51,420 bases of DNA from Rickettsia typhi (GTDB lineage: Bacteria; Pseudomonadota; Alphaproteobacteria; Rickettsiales; UBA1997), in the NCBI GenBank assembly GCA_945862075.1, contig CAMAWV010000004.1, positions 1 through 51,420 on the forward strand, written 5' to 3'. A program made the translations under genes and the position numbers. Below the pieces are notes generated by a model. The model was not told the DNA's origin, ran no database searches, and saw nothing but the letters and a program-made list of their open reading frames with translations. The first letter of the stretch is position 1. Every line of letters begins with the position of its first letter. This document shows positions 26,421 through 34,817 of the stretch, in pieces.

Positions 26421-27692
26421 ATGATTTTAAAACTGCTAATTTTTATAGTTCTTTTTACCACCAATTGCTTTGCTAACTCTCTTGATATCGATGGTAATGT
26501 TAATTTTTCTTTCACTACTCCAAGGCAAGTTTATTTATCGCAAAAACCAACAATAGGCTTTGATGGTTATACCTGGATTCGCCCTGGCTTTAATTTTAAC
26601 AACACATTTTTAACAAAAACAACTTTAAACTTTAAAATCGAAACCAACTACAATACCAGCAACACTCTTGCTCCTATTTTAGATGAGGCTTTTGTAGCGA
26701 TCAAAAGTGATTTTGGTAAACTTGAATTTGGCAATTTTTTAGCGGTAAATCAGCAACTAAAACAAAATCCAGCTAAAATAGCCAGAGGAGCAGGTGGTAT
26801 CAATGGCAAATACCTTGAATACATTAACTTGCCACAACTTAAAAACAATAATATCAATCTAAAACTACCAAATTTTATTGTACTTTCACAATCGCCAATT
26901 GGTCATAACGGCAGTAGAAATTTTTATCAAACAACACAACGAGGGCTTAAAGACAACTCTTTTGATGGCTCAGAAGATGCCACTAAAATCAGCTACTTTT
27001 TACCAAAATATCAAAATCATCAATTTGCGATGAGTTATACTTTTAATTCTCAAAAAAACGGCTTTACTAAAATTGCCAATAAAAACCATAATTCGCTAAC
27101 TCTTCGTCAAATTATCAGCATCGCATGGCTTTACGAACAAGATTTTGACAACCTAAATTTAAAATTATCTACTACCACCGAACAAGGAAAAATCAATAAA
27201 AAGCAAGCTAATTTACATAATTTAAACAGCTACGATTTTGGAGCGATAGTTAGTTATTTTGGCATAAAATTAGCCACTTCTTATGGTTTTTGGGGTAAAT
27301 CTTTACAAGCTAAAAATGGTATTTATGCTTGTGATTATCAAAATAATTTATCATTAGCACAACAAAACTGTGCCAACACTTACCCTGCTAAATTTGGTAA
27401 TTCTTATTATCATAGCTACGGCATATCTTATGGTTTAGGACCTATTGGTGCTAGTATTACTAATTTTAATAGTAATTTACAAAATAATCGTTATACCGCC
27501 ACTTCTTTAGGGCTTGATTATAAAATTAAAAAAAATTTATTATCTTATATTGAATTTACAAATTTTAAGTTTAAAATTAATCAACCAAAAGCTAGTGATA
27601 TTGTTAATCAAAATAATATCAGCAACTCTTTAAGGCAAATATCAAACAACCAAGGTTTAGTAATAATAACTGGAATTTATTTTAATTTTTAA
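26421..27692 (+). CDS. Outer-membrane porin
   Basis: The 423-residue protein has a signal peptide (ILKLLIFIVLFTTNCFA, cleaved before NSLDIDG). The mature sequence alternates polar and hydrophobic residues throughout and ends in GIYFNF, a terminal Phe typical of BAM substrates. AFVAIKSDFGKLEFGNFLAVN resembles the loop-3 region of gram-negative porins, where an FG motif follows an exposed surface strand. Together with lpxD it shows that an LPS-type outer membrane is built. Specificity is unknown. Confidence 0.85.
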   Translation: MILKLLIFIVLFTTNCFANSLDIDGNVNFSFTTPRQVYLSQKPTIGFDGYTWIRPGFNFNNTFLTKTTLNFKIETNYNTSNTLAPILDEAFVAIKSDFGKLEFGNFLAVNQQLKQNPAKIARGAGGINGKYLEYINLPQLKNNNINLKLPNFIVLSQSPIGHNGSRNFYQTTQRGLKDNSFDGSEDATKISYFLPKYQNHQFAMSYTFNSQKNGFTKIANKNHNSLTLRQIISIAWLYEQDFDNLNLKLSTTTEQGKINKKQANLHNLNSYDFGAIVSYFGIKLATSYGFWGKSLQAKNGIYACDYQNNLSLAQQNCANTYPAKFGNSYYHSYGISYGLGPIGASITNFNSNLQNNRYTATSLGLDYKIKKNLLSYIEFTNFKFKINQPKASDIVNQNNISNSLRQISNNQGLVIITGIYFNF

Positions 27693-27694
27693 CC

Positions 27695-28687
27695 ATGATA
27701 AGTGTAGCAGCTCTTGATTCATTTTTACTACCTTTAAAACAAATCCTTGATAAAGAAGGCGTTACCGAAATTTCTATCAATCGCCCAAACGAAGTATGGA
27801 TTGAAATTGCTGGCGATATGTATCGGCAAGATCTACCTGGTTTTGATGTAGAACATCTAAAATCTTTAGCAAGGCTCGTTGCTCAATCTACCGAACAGAG
27901 AGTAAGCGAAGAAGAGCCATTACTTTCAGCAACCTTACCCAATGGCTTTCGTATTCAAATTGTTTTTCCTCCCGCTTGTGAAAATGGCTGTGTAGTTATT
28001 TCAATACGCAAACCCTCAGTATTAAAATGGACTCTCAACGACTACGAAAAACTCGGCATGTTTAACACCACTCTCACTCAAGAATCAATCGATGAGAATC
28101 AACAAATTTTGCTAAAACTTTTGCAATTAAACCGCATTAAAGAATTTATTCATCATGCTGTTATTTCTAAAAAAAATATCATAATTTCTGGTGGTACATC
28201 TACTGGTAAAACCACTTTCTCTAATGCTGTGCTACGATCTATTCCCAGTCACGAAAGACTCATTACCGTTGAAGATGCTCGAGAGATCGATCTCACCAAT
28301 CATCAAAACAGAGTTCATTTACTTGCTTCTAAAGGCGCACAAGGCAGAGCTAAAGTAACCACTCAAGATTTAATCGAGGCTTGCTTAAGGCTTCGCCCAG
28401 AAAGAATTATTGTAGGCGAATTAAGAGGTGCCGAGGCTTTTAGTTTTTTACGCGCCATCAACACAGGCCACCCTGGTTCTATTTCTACTCTGCATGCCGA
28501 TACTCCAAAAATGGCAATTGAACAGTTAAAAATGATGGTGATGCAAGCTGGTTTAGGCTTGGCACCTAGTGAAATTGTTTCTTATATTCACAATGTTATC
28601 GATATCATTGTACAATTAAAAAGAGGCGAAAAAGGGCATCGCTTTATTTCTGAAATTTATTATCGCCCACTTCATCAATCAAAATAA
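27695..28687 (+). CDS. virB11: Type IV secretion ATPase VirB11
   Basis: VirB11 is the hexameric traffic ATPase of the VirB type IV secretion system. The 330-residue protein has the N-terminal domain (VTEISINRPNEVWIEIAGDMY), Walker A GGTSTGKTTF, the Asp box VEDAREIDL, Walker B RPERIIVGELRGAEA and the His box TGHPGSISTLHAD. Unlike most rickettsial genomes, where virB8-10 and virD4 adjoin it, here it lies between a porin (2-base gap) and lpxD, with no other T4SS gene in the window. It looks functional. Confidence 0.94.
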   Translation: MISVAALDSFLLPLKQILDKEGVTEISINRPNEVWIEIAGDMYRQDLPGFDVEHLKSLARLVAQSTEQRVSEEEPLLSATLPNGFRIQIVFPPACENGCVVISIRKPSVLKWTLNDYEKLGMFNTTLTQESIDENQQILLKLLQLNRIKEFIHHAVISKKNIIISGGTSTGKTTFSNAVLRSIPSHERLITVEDAREIDLTNHQNRVHLLASKGAQGRAKVTTQDLIEACLRLRPERIIVGELRGAEAFSFLRAINTGHPGSISTLHADTPKMAIEQLKMMVMQAGLGLAPSEIVSYIHNVIDIIVQLKRGEKGHRFISEIYYRPLHQSK

Positions 28688-28697
28688 TTATTTTCAA

Positions 28698-29708
28698 ATG
28701 ACACATCGTTACCGTTTCTTTCAGCAAAATTTTTTGCATTTTACCCTAGATCAAATCATTAATATCACCAAATGTTCTTGTAGTGAAATGCTTGATTTAC
28801 AAACTGTTATCACTAATTTAAACACCTTAAAAAATGCCTCTTGCACCGAGCTTGCTTTTTTATCTTCCGAAAAATATCTCGATCATGTAAGTTTAACCAA
28901 GGCAGGATTTTGTTTGGTTGCACCAAAATATGTTTCAAAATTACCAACACACACCGTAGCTTTAGTTCATAACAACCCTTATTATGCTTATTCTTTATTG
29001 GTTAATTCTCTTTATAAAATCATTCCAACAAGCCTAGATTCTCAAAATATTCATCATACCGCCAAAATTGGCTGCAATACTATAATTTCGCCCACTGCCT
29101 ATATTGGTAAAAATACCGAAATTGGTGAAAATTGCTTCATTGGTCCAAATGCTAGTATTTTAGATGGAGTAATCATTGGCAACAACACCATTATTAATGC
29201 TAATGCCACTGTTAGTTTTGCAGTTATTGGTAATAATTGCCAAATTTACAGCGGAGCAAAAATTGGTCAAGATGGCTTTGGCTTCACTCATCATGACGGC
29301 ATCAACCATAAAATTATGCAAATTGGCATTGTTGAAATACACAACAATGTTGAAATTGGAGCCAACACCTGCATCGATCGCGGAGCTATCGAAAACACTA
29401 TTATTTACGATGATGTTAAAATAGATAACCTTTGTCAAATAGCTCATAATGTTATTATAAATCAAGGAACGGTAATGGCAGGCTGTGCAGCAATTGCAGG
29501 TAGCACAACCATCGGCAAGTTTGTACAAATTGGTGGCGGAGCAAATATTGCAGGCCATATAAAGATTGGCAATTTCGTTAAAATTGCCGGCATGACAGGA
29601 GTAATGCGCGATATTGAAACAGGGCAAATAGTCGCTGGCATTCCAAGCCTACCTATCAAAAAATGGCACCGTATCAACACTCTTTTGAAAAAAATGCTTG
29701 ATAAATAA
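28698..29708 (+). CDS. lpxD: UDP-3-O-(3-hydroxyacyl)glucosamine N-acyltransferase
   Basis: LpxD adds the N-linked hydroxyacyl chain in lipid A synthesis. The 336-residue protein has an N-terminal uridine-binding domain and then a long left-handed beta helix of hexapeptide repeats. The catalytic region is GFGFTHHDGINHKIMQIG, with the key His in the THHDG/NHK area, and the C-terminal GIPSLPIKKWHR is typical. fabZ and lpxA are not adjacent. A 155-residue antisense ORF over it is a mirror of the repeats. Confidence 0.95.
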   Translation: MTHRYRFFQQNFLHFTLDQIINITKCSCSEMLDLQTVITNLNTLKNASCTELAFLSSEKYLDHVSLTKAGFCLVAPKYVSKLPTHTVALVHNNPYYAYSLLVNSLYKIIPTSLDSQNIHHTAKIGCNTIISPTAYIGKNTEIGENCFIGPNASILDGVIIGNNTIINANATVSFAVIGNNCQIYSGAKIGQDGFGFTHHDGINHKIMQIGIVEIHNNVEIGANTCIDRGAIENTIIYDDVKIDNLCQIAHNVIINQGTVMAGCAAIAGSTTIGKFVQIGGGANIAGHIKIGNFVKIAGMTGVMRDIETGQIVAGIPSLPIKKWHRINTLLKKMLDK

Positions 29709-29717
29709 TACATTATT

Positions 29718-30725
29718 ATGCAACAATTTTTACATCAATGGCAAAAATTTACTCAACAAAAATTAAGTTATTATAGCCTGATTATTTTGTTAATAATTTT
29801 TGCCATTTCTATGTTATCTGGCTTAATTGCCAATAACAAGCCTTTACTGATAAAATTTAACAATAAATTTTATTTTCCTCTATGGCAAGAAATACCAGAA
29901 ACCACCTTTGGAGGAAGTTTTTACACCACCGCCAATTATCTTGATCCTATCACTACAAGCCTCATAAAAAAGCACGGCTGGCTGATTATGCCACCAATAC
30001 CTTATTCTTTTGACACTCTAAGTTTAAACAATCCAAAATCGGCACCTGCTAAACCTAGTATATATAATTTTTTAGGCACCGACGACTGGGGGCGAGATGT
30101 GTTTGCTAGGTTACTTTATGGCATTAAAATTTCTCTTGGTTTTGCTCTGTTATTAAGCTTTTTTTCGTTGGCAATCGCCATAGTTTTAGGAGCAATACAA
30201 GGCTATTTTGCTGGCTGGGTTGATTTATTACTACAACGATTTAGCGAAATTTGGTCTAGCTTGCCTGTAATGTTTTTATTAATTTTATTTTCCGCAGTTA
30301 TCACGCCAAATTTTTTTAGCCTACTTTTGATTTTATTAGCTTTTAGCTGGTTAAGTATAGTTGGCTTTATTCGGCTAGAATTTTTAAAACTCAAACAACA
30401 AAACTTTGTTAAATCTAGCATTGCACTTGGAGCAAGCCCTTATCGAATTATTTTTTATCATATTTTACCAAATGCCTTACCAATCATTTTAGCCAACCTA
30501 CCTTTTTTAGTCGCCTCTTCACTTACTACCCTCACCGCCCTTGATTTTATGGGGTTTGGTTTGCCTGTTGGCACCCCTTCTTTAGGTGAACTTTTAGCAC
30601 AAGGTAAAAATAATCTAAAAGCTTATTGGCTTGGCATTACTGGTTTTGTTACCACCACTATTATTTTAGTTTTGCTAGTTTTTATTGGCGAAGGTCTTAA
30701 CAAAATCAATAATCCTTATGAATAA
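29718..30725 (+). CDS. yejE: ABC transporter permease, YejE type
   Basis: The 335-residue inner-membrane permease has about six helices. Its N-terminal segment contains the insert PLWQEIPETTFGGSFYTTAN, seen in YejE, the microcin C/peptide transporter subunit. The permease core has GTDDWGRDVFARLLYGIKIS and the EAA-like ALGASPYRIIFYHILPNALP. The substrate-binding protein, partner permease and ATPases are not in the window. Its last 8 bases overlap nadE. Confidence 0.88.
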   Translation: MQQFLHQWQKFTQQKLSYYSLIILLIIFAISMLSGLIANNKPLLIKFNNKFYFPLWQEIPETTFGGSFYTTANYLDPITTSLIKKHGWLIMPPIPYSFDTLSLNNPKSAPAKPSIYNFLGTDDWGRDVFARLLYGIKISLGFALLLSFFSLAIAIVLGAIQGYFAGWVDLLLQRFSEIWSSLPVMFLLILFSAVITPNFFSLLLILLAFSWLSIVGFIRLEFLKLKQQNFVKSSIALGASPYRIIFYHILPNALPIILANLPFLVASSLTTLTALDFMGFGLPVGTPSLGELLAQGKNNLKAYWLGITGFVTTTIILVLLVFIGEGLNKINNPYE

Positions 30726-32352
30726 TACCATCACTTTAGGCTTGGCACAACTAAACACTCAAGTAGGCAATATTAAACATAACAGCAATTTACTTGCTTG
30801 GCACTGCCAAAATTTTAAAACCGATTTAGTTTTGTTTCCAGAAATGGCTATTTCTGGCTATCCGTGTTACGATTTATGGCAAAAAAACTATTTTATTACA
30901 CAATGTAGCCAAGAAATCAAGCAAATATCAGCTCACTTACCAAATAACAGTCTTGCCCTACTTGGTTGCCCTTTTTGGCAAAACAACAAACTTTATAATG
31001 CAGTTGCCTTGGCTAATAACCAGCAGATTTTACAAGTTTTTGCCAAAAAAAGCTTGCCAAATCACGGAGTTTTCCAAGAAAAAAGATACTTCCAGCCAAG
31101 CAATACCTTAAACTATTTTAGCCATCAAAACTTTGATTTTGCCCTACTAATTTGCGAAGATTTTTGGGACAAAAAAAATTGGCTACTACTTGCCGAACAT
31201 CAATTTGATGCTGTTTTAGTGCTAAATTCTTCGCCCTACTCACAATCAAAACCTCAAAATCGCCAGAAATTAGCCACACAATTAGCTAAAACCCTACAAA
31301 AACCAATAATTTATCTAAACCAAGTCGGCGGACAAGATGGCTTGGTGTTTGATGGCAATTCTTTTGTGCTTGATAAATACGGTAATGTAATATTGCAAAT
31401 GGCAAATTTTATCACCGATTTTGCCACCGTAAGCCTTGATAAAACAGGCAAAATAACAGTTTTAAACCAGCAAGATCTCCCCTACACTGCCAGCAATATC
31501 GCCCAACAATACACCGCTTCAGTTTTAGGTTTGCACGATTATTTAGCAAAAAACTCGTTTCAAAAAGTTATCATCGGTATGTCTGGCGGAATTGATTCTG
31601 CTCTCGTTGCTACTATTGCCGTTGATGCTTTAGGGCCAGATTATGTGAGTTTATATGCACTACCTACCCAATTTAACTCACAGCAATCGTATCTTGATGC
31701 CAAAATGTGTGCAGAAAACTTAAAAATTAATTTAGAAACTATCAACATCGAGCCAATTTTTACACAATTTTTAAACAGCCTGCAAAATCAAAATATTTCA
31801 GCTCTTGCCACCGAAAATCTACAAGCCAGAATTCGAGGCAATGTGTTAATGGCAATTGCTAATTCTAGCGGAGCTTTATTACTTTCTACTGGCAATAAAT
31901 CCGAGCTGGCTTGCGGTTATGCTACACTTTATGGCGATATGTGTGGCGGTTTTAACCCTATCGCCGATTTTTATAAAACCACTATTTACAATCTCGCTAA
32001 TTGGCGAAACGAAAATTTATGCACTATCGGTAAGCACAACTTTTTAAATATTATTCCTGCTAATATTTTACAAAAAGAACCATCTGCCGAACTTCGCCCC
32101 AATCAAAAAGATTCTGATTCTCTTCCGCCTTATAATATTTTAGATAAAATTTTATTTGCTCTTGTTGAAGAACAAAAATCGGTAAGCGAAGTTGTTAATT
32201 TAGGCTTTGCACTTGATTTAGTAAAACAAGTAGCAACAATGCTCTATCGCAATGAATTTAAACGAAAACAAGCCACTATTGGGCTTAAAACCAGCGATAT
32301 GTGTTTTAATCTAGATTGGATTTATCCAATCAGTAACTCTTTTATTGATTAA
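30718..32352 (+). CDS. nadE: Glutamine-dependent NAD+ synthetase
   Basis: NadE amidates nicotinic acid adenine dinucleotide. I use ATG 30718 (MNNTITLGLAQLNTQVG), giving 544 residues and an 8-base overlap with yejE. The in-frame start 33 bases earlier adds an unlikely extension. The N-terminal nitrilase-type glutaminase has LVLFPEMAISGYPC (Glu), the Lys around KKSLPNHGVFQEKRYF, and the nucleophile in LLICEDFW. The C-terminal synthetase has GMSGGIDSALVATIAVDALG and STGNKSELACGYATLYGDM. It is the last gene of the long plus-strand run. Confidence 0.96.
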   Translation: MNNTITLGLAQLNTQVGNIKHNSNLLAWHCQNFKTDLVLFPEMAISGYPCYDLWQKNYFITQCSQEIKQISAHLPNNSLALLGCPFWQNNKLYNAVALANNQQILQVFAKKSLPNHGVFQEKRYFQPSNTLNYFSHQNFDFALLICEDFWDKKNWLLLAEHQFDAVLVLNSSPYSQSKPQNRQKLATQLAKTLQKPIIYLNQVGGQDGLVFDGNSFVLDKYGNVILQMANFITDFATVSLDKTGKITVLNQQDLPYTASNIAQQYTASVLGLHDYLAKNSFQKVIIGMSGGIDSALVATIAVDALGPDYVSLYALPTQFNSQQSYLDAKMCAENLKINLETINIEPIFTQFLNSLQNQNISALATENLQARIRGNVLMAIANSSGALLLSTGNKSELACGYATLYGDMCGGFNPIADFYKTTIYNLANWRNENLCTIGKHNFLNIIPANILQKEPSAELRPNQKDSDSLPPYNILDKILFALVEEQKSVSEVVNLGFALDLVKQVATMLYRNEFKRKQATIGLKTSDMCFNLDWIYPISNSFID

Positions 32353-32390
32353 AAATAATCAGTTATGAATTTATTGTCTTGTTTAAAGAT

Positions 32391-32415
32391 GAGAAGTGGT
32401 ATAATACAGCTTCTC
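32391..32415. terminator. Hairpin between convergent nadE and the accessory island
   Basis: GAGAAG (32391-32396) can pair with CTTCTC (32410-32415) across a 13-base loop. It lies between the 3' ends of nadE (+) and the first island ORF (-), where a shared terminator would be expected, but no long T tract follows. The string CAGCTTCTCTTCT at 32407-32419 recurs at 33451-33463, after the second island ORF. Confidence 0.35.
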
Positions 32416-32423
32416 TTCTAAAA

Positions 32424-32633
32424 TTAAACAATCCTTCTTTCCTCTTGCATTCCATCCTCTGCTGATCCCAATACTCTTCTTAATTGTTGTGCAACAAAAT
32501 TTCGTAAAGATCTACCTCTTGTTTCATGCTCTACAACATCATGACCAGCAATATAGCTATTAGTTTCCAGCGGCGCCGCCCCCCCTAAATCTAAGACGAG
32601 GACTAGGACTAGAATAATCAAAATCACGACCAA
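32424..32633 (-). CDS. Possible small exported or membrane protein of the accessory island
   Basis: A 69-residue frame opens at TTG 32633, overlapping the stop of the 196-residue ORF by 10 bases; a GTG two codons later is an alternative. It begins with a run of Ile/Leu/Val (VVILIILVLVLVLDLGGAAP) like a signal peptide or membrane anchor, then a charged region with many Arg and Glu. Its DNA contains a C/G-rich stretch unusual for this genome. It could be a coupled third gene of the island, or the shifted 3' part of the upstream ORF. No family was recognised. Confidence 0.3.
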   Translation of the reverse strand: MVVILIILVLVLVLDLGGAAPLETNSYIAGHDVVEHETRGRSLRNFVAQQLRRVLGSAEDGMQEERRIV

Positions 32634-33214
32634 TCTTCTGGTGGTATATTTATTATAATATGCTGATGTTCTTCTCCTTCTTGTCGTGGTGAGAGCGGGT
32701 TTAGTTCTGATTCTGGTTCTTGTACTCGTTGTTGTCTACTAAAATAATCCAAAAACAAGCTCCAAATAGTCATATCTACATCTCTTGAATGCAACACATT
32801 TCGCGGGCTTAGTTCTGATTCTGGTTCTTGTGTTACTGGTTGTTGTCTACTAAAACAATCCAAAAACAACCTCTCTAAATATCTTCGAGGATTTAATGAA
32901 CCTTCATATAGATCATGCAATTTTTTGCAACAAAATGCAAACGCAGAACAATAAAAAAATGCCGACGACGAGTTATTTTCTATAGGTTCATGAGTCTCAT
33001 CAAGATGAGTGCTAGTAGATGATTGATAATTAACCCGATGCCTATCTGCACTTCGAGTTAAAGCCTGACCAATAACAGAAACAGCACCTCCACTATCATT
33101 GGAAAAATAGGCATCTAAAAGACCTCTTGAAAAATTTAATTGGGTAGCTAATGGCAATGGGGTAGCATGTTGAGTACTAGAAGATGGAGGGAGAAATCCT
33201 ATATAATTAGGCAT
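32624..33214 (-). CDS. Unknown island protein with internal duplication and short hydrophobic segment
   Basis: The 196-residue product begins MPNYIGFLPPSSS, which resembles the start of the other large island protein (both have an aromatic-IGF motif after a Pro-rich or Met-Pro start). It has a short Cys-rich hydrophobic stretch, AFFYCSAFAFCCKK (85-98). The other large island protein has a comparable AFCYCCIKK. The C-terminal half contains two related units, LFLDCFSRQQPVTQEPESEL (116-135) and LFLDYFSRQQRVQEPESEL (153-171). Codon use is more GC-rich than in the flanking genes. No signal peptide or known domain was recognised. The leader region is shared with the neighbouring ORF at 33489-34787. 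Confidence 0.5.
   Translation of the reverse strand: MPNYIGFLPPSSSTQHATPLPLATQLNFSRGLLDAYFSNDSGGAVSVIGQALTRSADRHRVNYQSSTSTHLDETHEPIENNSSSAFFYCSAFAFCCKKLHDLYEGSLNPRRYLERLFLDCFSRQQPVTQEPESELSPRNVLHSRDVDMTIWSLFLDYFSRQQRVQEPESELNPLSPRQEGEEHQHIIINIPPEDWS
32696..32870. repeat. Two direct repeats of about 65 bp inside the 196-residue ORF
   Basis: Positions 32696-32759 and 32804-32870 are near-identical direct repeats (small indels and a few substitutions). They encode the duplicated FSRQQ...QEPESEL unit. The two copies start 108 bases apart. Confidence 0.85.
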
Positions 33215-33257
33215 AGAAAATCAATTAATTAGTTAAATAACACTATAAAAGCACTAT
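33215..33257 (-). promoter_or_regulatory. Leader of the 196-residue island ORF, shared with its neighbour
   Basis: On the minus strand this carries TTAACTAATTAATT before the ATG and about one and a half copies of the 11-bp unit TTTTATAGTGC (33240-33257). The leader of the larger island ORF (34788-34861) has the same order but four copies. A -10-like TATAGT lies inside each unit. Confidence 0.5.
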
Positions 33258-33336
33258 GATTTCTTTGCCACCTATGGCTATATGGCAATAATTTATAGCA
33301 ACTATGTAAAAAACACATAAAATTTATAAAGTATGG
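33258..33336 (+). pseudogene. Degenerate copy of the hemF 3' end and purC start (copy 1)
   Basis: The sequence matches about 6022-6100: the end of hemF (CTTTGCCACCTATGGCT...GGCAATAA), the intergene and the purC start region. The purC ATG is followed directly by TAA, so no PurC peptide is possible. It shares derived bases with copy 2 (ATAATTTATAGCAACTATGT), so the two fragments descend from one common duplicate rather than separately from the functional locus. Confidence 0.8.
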
Positions 33337-33359
33337 TATCACAAAAAGATTCAAACATG

Positions 33360-33448
33360 TTATACTATTTTCCATTTTTACATAGCTCAATAACAAAATT
33401 ATTAAAATATAAAGTTATTTATGCATTTCAAAATGGAAAATAGCATAA
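33360..33448. repeat. Imperfect 19-bp inverted repeat between the two island units
   Basis: Arms at 33360-33378 and 33430-33448 match at 18 of 19 positions (core CTATTTTCCATTTT), with a 51-base AT-rich spacer. It could be a terminator-like stem for the minus-strand ORF ending at 33489, or the ends of a small vanished element. No transposase remnant was seen. Confidence 0.6.
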
Positions 33449-33488
33449 GTCAGCTTCTCTTCTATCGTGCAGAAGAAGAATGCGATGA

Positions 33489-34787
33489 TTAACGACCCGT
33501 AACTTGTTCAGCAAGCGGAACAGAACGATCCACAGCTATTACACTTAAAGGTGTCACAACAGAAGACCCAGCAGAAGGTTCAGCAGAAGGCCAAGCAGAC
33601 GAAACAGGACGACCGATAACTACTACAGGCGGCAGAACAGAGAGATCATCCTCTACAACAACTTCTCTTAGGCCAGAAGAAGAAGCAGAAGCACTATCTC
33701 CAACTCCTCTTCCGACTGGATCTAGTGCTATGGCACGTTGTGCACGCATCTTTTTTATACAACAATAACAAAAAGCAAGCAAAGCAACACCAGTAGTAGC
33801 ACCCATACCAATCGCAAAATTTCTAGCAATCATAACATCGCTACTAGTTCCATTAGAACTTAATAATGGCAGAAATTGACCATTAGTAGTGCCGGTAGTG
33901 GTAGTGCCGGTAGTGGTAGTAGTTTTATATTCCATATCAAGAAAACTCCGCAAAACTTCCTCACTATATGTACCAAGTTTTTTAGCTCCTTCTTTATCAA
34001 CTAAACACGCTCCCATTTTCCATGAGTTTAAATCAAAACTCATTACTTGACCAGTACTTGGACAAGATATGTTAATAGCATTAGGAATAGAATATTTGAT
34101 TGGATCAAACATGAGTAATCTTGGCTGATCGTTTCCTTCATAATGCACGATATTAGAAGAAGTGTTTCCTGGTATTATAACAGTCTTTTCTGTTTTTAGT
34201 TTTTCAGCCTCAACTATACGAACTTCAGATTTGTCGTTTAGCAGTATAAAACTCAATATTTTACCTTCTGGATCCATCTCACACCCAGAAATATAGTATT
34301 CTCCTTCTTTTAGGTCACATGGCCGTGGAGTTGCAAACTGATCACCGAATGATAAACTATCATCTTCAAGTACCCCCCATACTGTCCTATTAAGATCATA
34401 TAGTGATTTAAAATGTTCTGCAAAAAGACCTTGACTAGGACAAAATCCAACAGTTACATCCCTGGAACTACGTGTTAGAGGCCATGTATACCTTACACAC
34501 TTACCATCATCAGATGTGTATTCGTAATCAGGCATAAACGAGAACAAAGGAAAACCACTCCCTGTTCTTAGTGGTGGTTCTTTAGCAACAATGCATAATG
34601 TAGTACATGGATCAGTTACAGATGTAGGTCCCGCTGTAGATCCTGCTGTAGATCCTGCTGTAGGTTCTGCTGTAGGTTCTGCTGTAGTTCCTACTGTAAG
34701 TTGACTATCTTGAGGATTTGCAATAGAAGTAGGAAAACCTATAAAAGGAGGAACATTACCAGGTGTAAAATTATTATTATCAGGCAT
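33489..34787 (-). CDS. Unknown putative membrane protein with Cys-rich N-terminal domain (432 aa)
   Basis: The order of parts is: a Pro/Asn-rich start with FIGFP (15-19); a low-complexity T-A-E-P/T-A-G-S repeat (about 35-56); a domain with eight cysteines (61, 65, 97, 116, 157, 169, 242, 261), an even number that could form disulphides; a Thr/Gly linker (about 289-302); one membrane helix (about 324-343) ending AFCYCC, followed by the basic stop-transfer IKKMRAQR; and a Ser/Pro/Val-rich tail of about 80 residues. That layout resembles a single-pass receptor with the Cys-rich part outside, yet there is no N-terminal signal peptide. Codon use is richer in GC than the flanks, suggesting transfer. 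No homologue was recognised. It may be a surface protein or a secreted effector inserted in host membranes; both are guesses. Confidence 0.55.
   Translation of the reverse strand: MPDNNNFTPGNVPPFIGFPTSIANPQDSQLTVGTTAEPTAEPTAGSTAGSTAGPTSVTDPCTTLCIVAKEPPLRTGSGFPLFSFMPDYEYTSDDGKCVRYTWPLTRSSRDVTVGFCPSQGLFAEHFKSLYDLNRTVWGVLEDDSLSFGDQFATPRPCDLKEGEYYISGCEMDPEGKILSFILLNDKSEVRIVEAEKLKTEKTVIIPGNTSSNIVHYEGNDQPRLLMFDPIKYSIPNAINISCPSTGQVMSFDLNSWKMGACLVDKEGAKKLGTYSEEVLRSFLDMEYKTTTTTGTTTTGTTNGQFLPLLSSNGTSSDVMIARNFAIGMGATTGVALLAFCYCCIKKMRAQRAIALDPVGRGVGDSASASSSGLREVVVEDDLSVLPPVVVIGRPVSSAWPSAEPSAGSSVVTPLSVIAVDRSVPLAEQVTGR
34621..34692. repeat. 12-bp minisatellite in the 432-residue ORF
   Basis: Six consecutive 12-bp units of the type GCTGTAGRTYCT (first and last diverged) encode the T-A-E-P / T-A-G-S / T-A-G-P repeats. 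Copy-number change would keep the reading frame. Confidence 0.9.
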
Positions 34788-34817
34788 AAAAAAATAAATT
34801 AATTAGTTAGTTAAATA

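Noticed and set aside
29160..29627. 155-residue minus-strand ORF opposite lpxD
   Set aside because: It mirrors the hexapeptide-repeat codons of lpxD; its composition (Asn, Cys, Ile rich) has no domain character and lpxD is certain.
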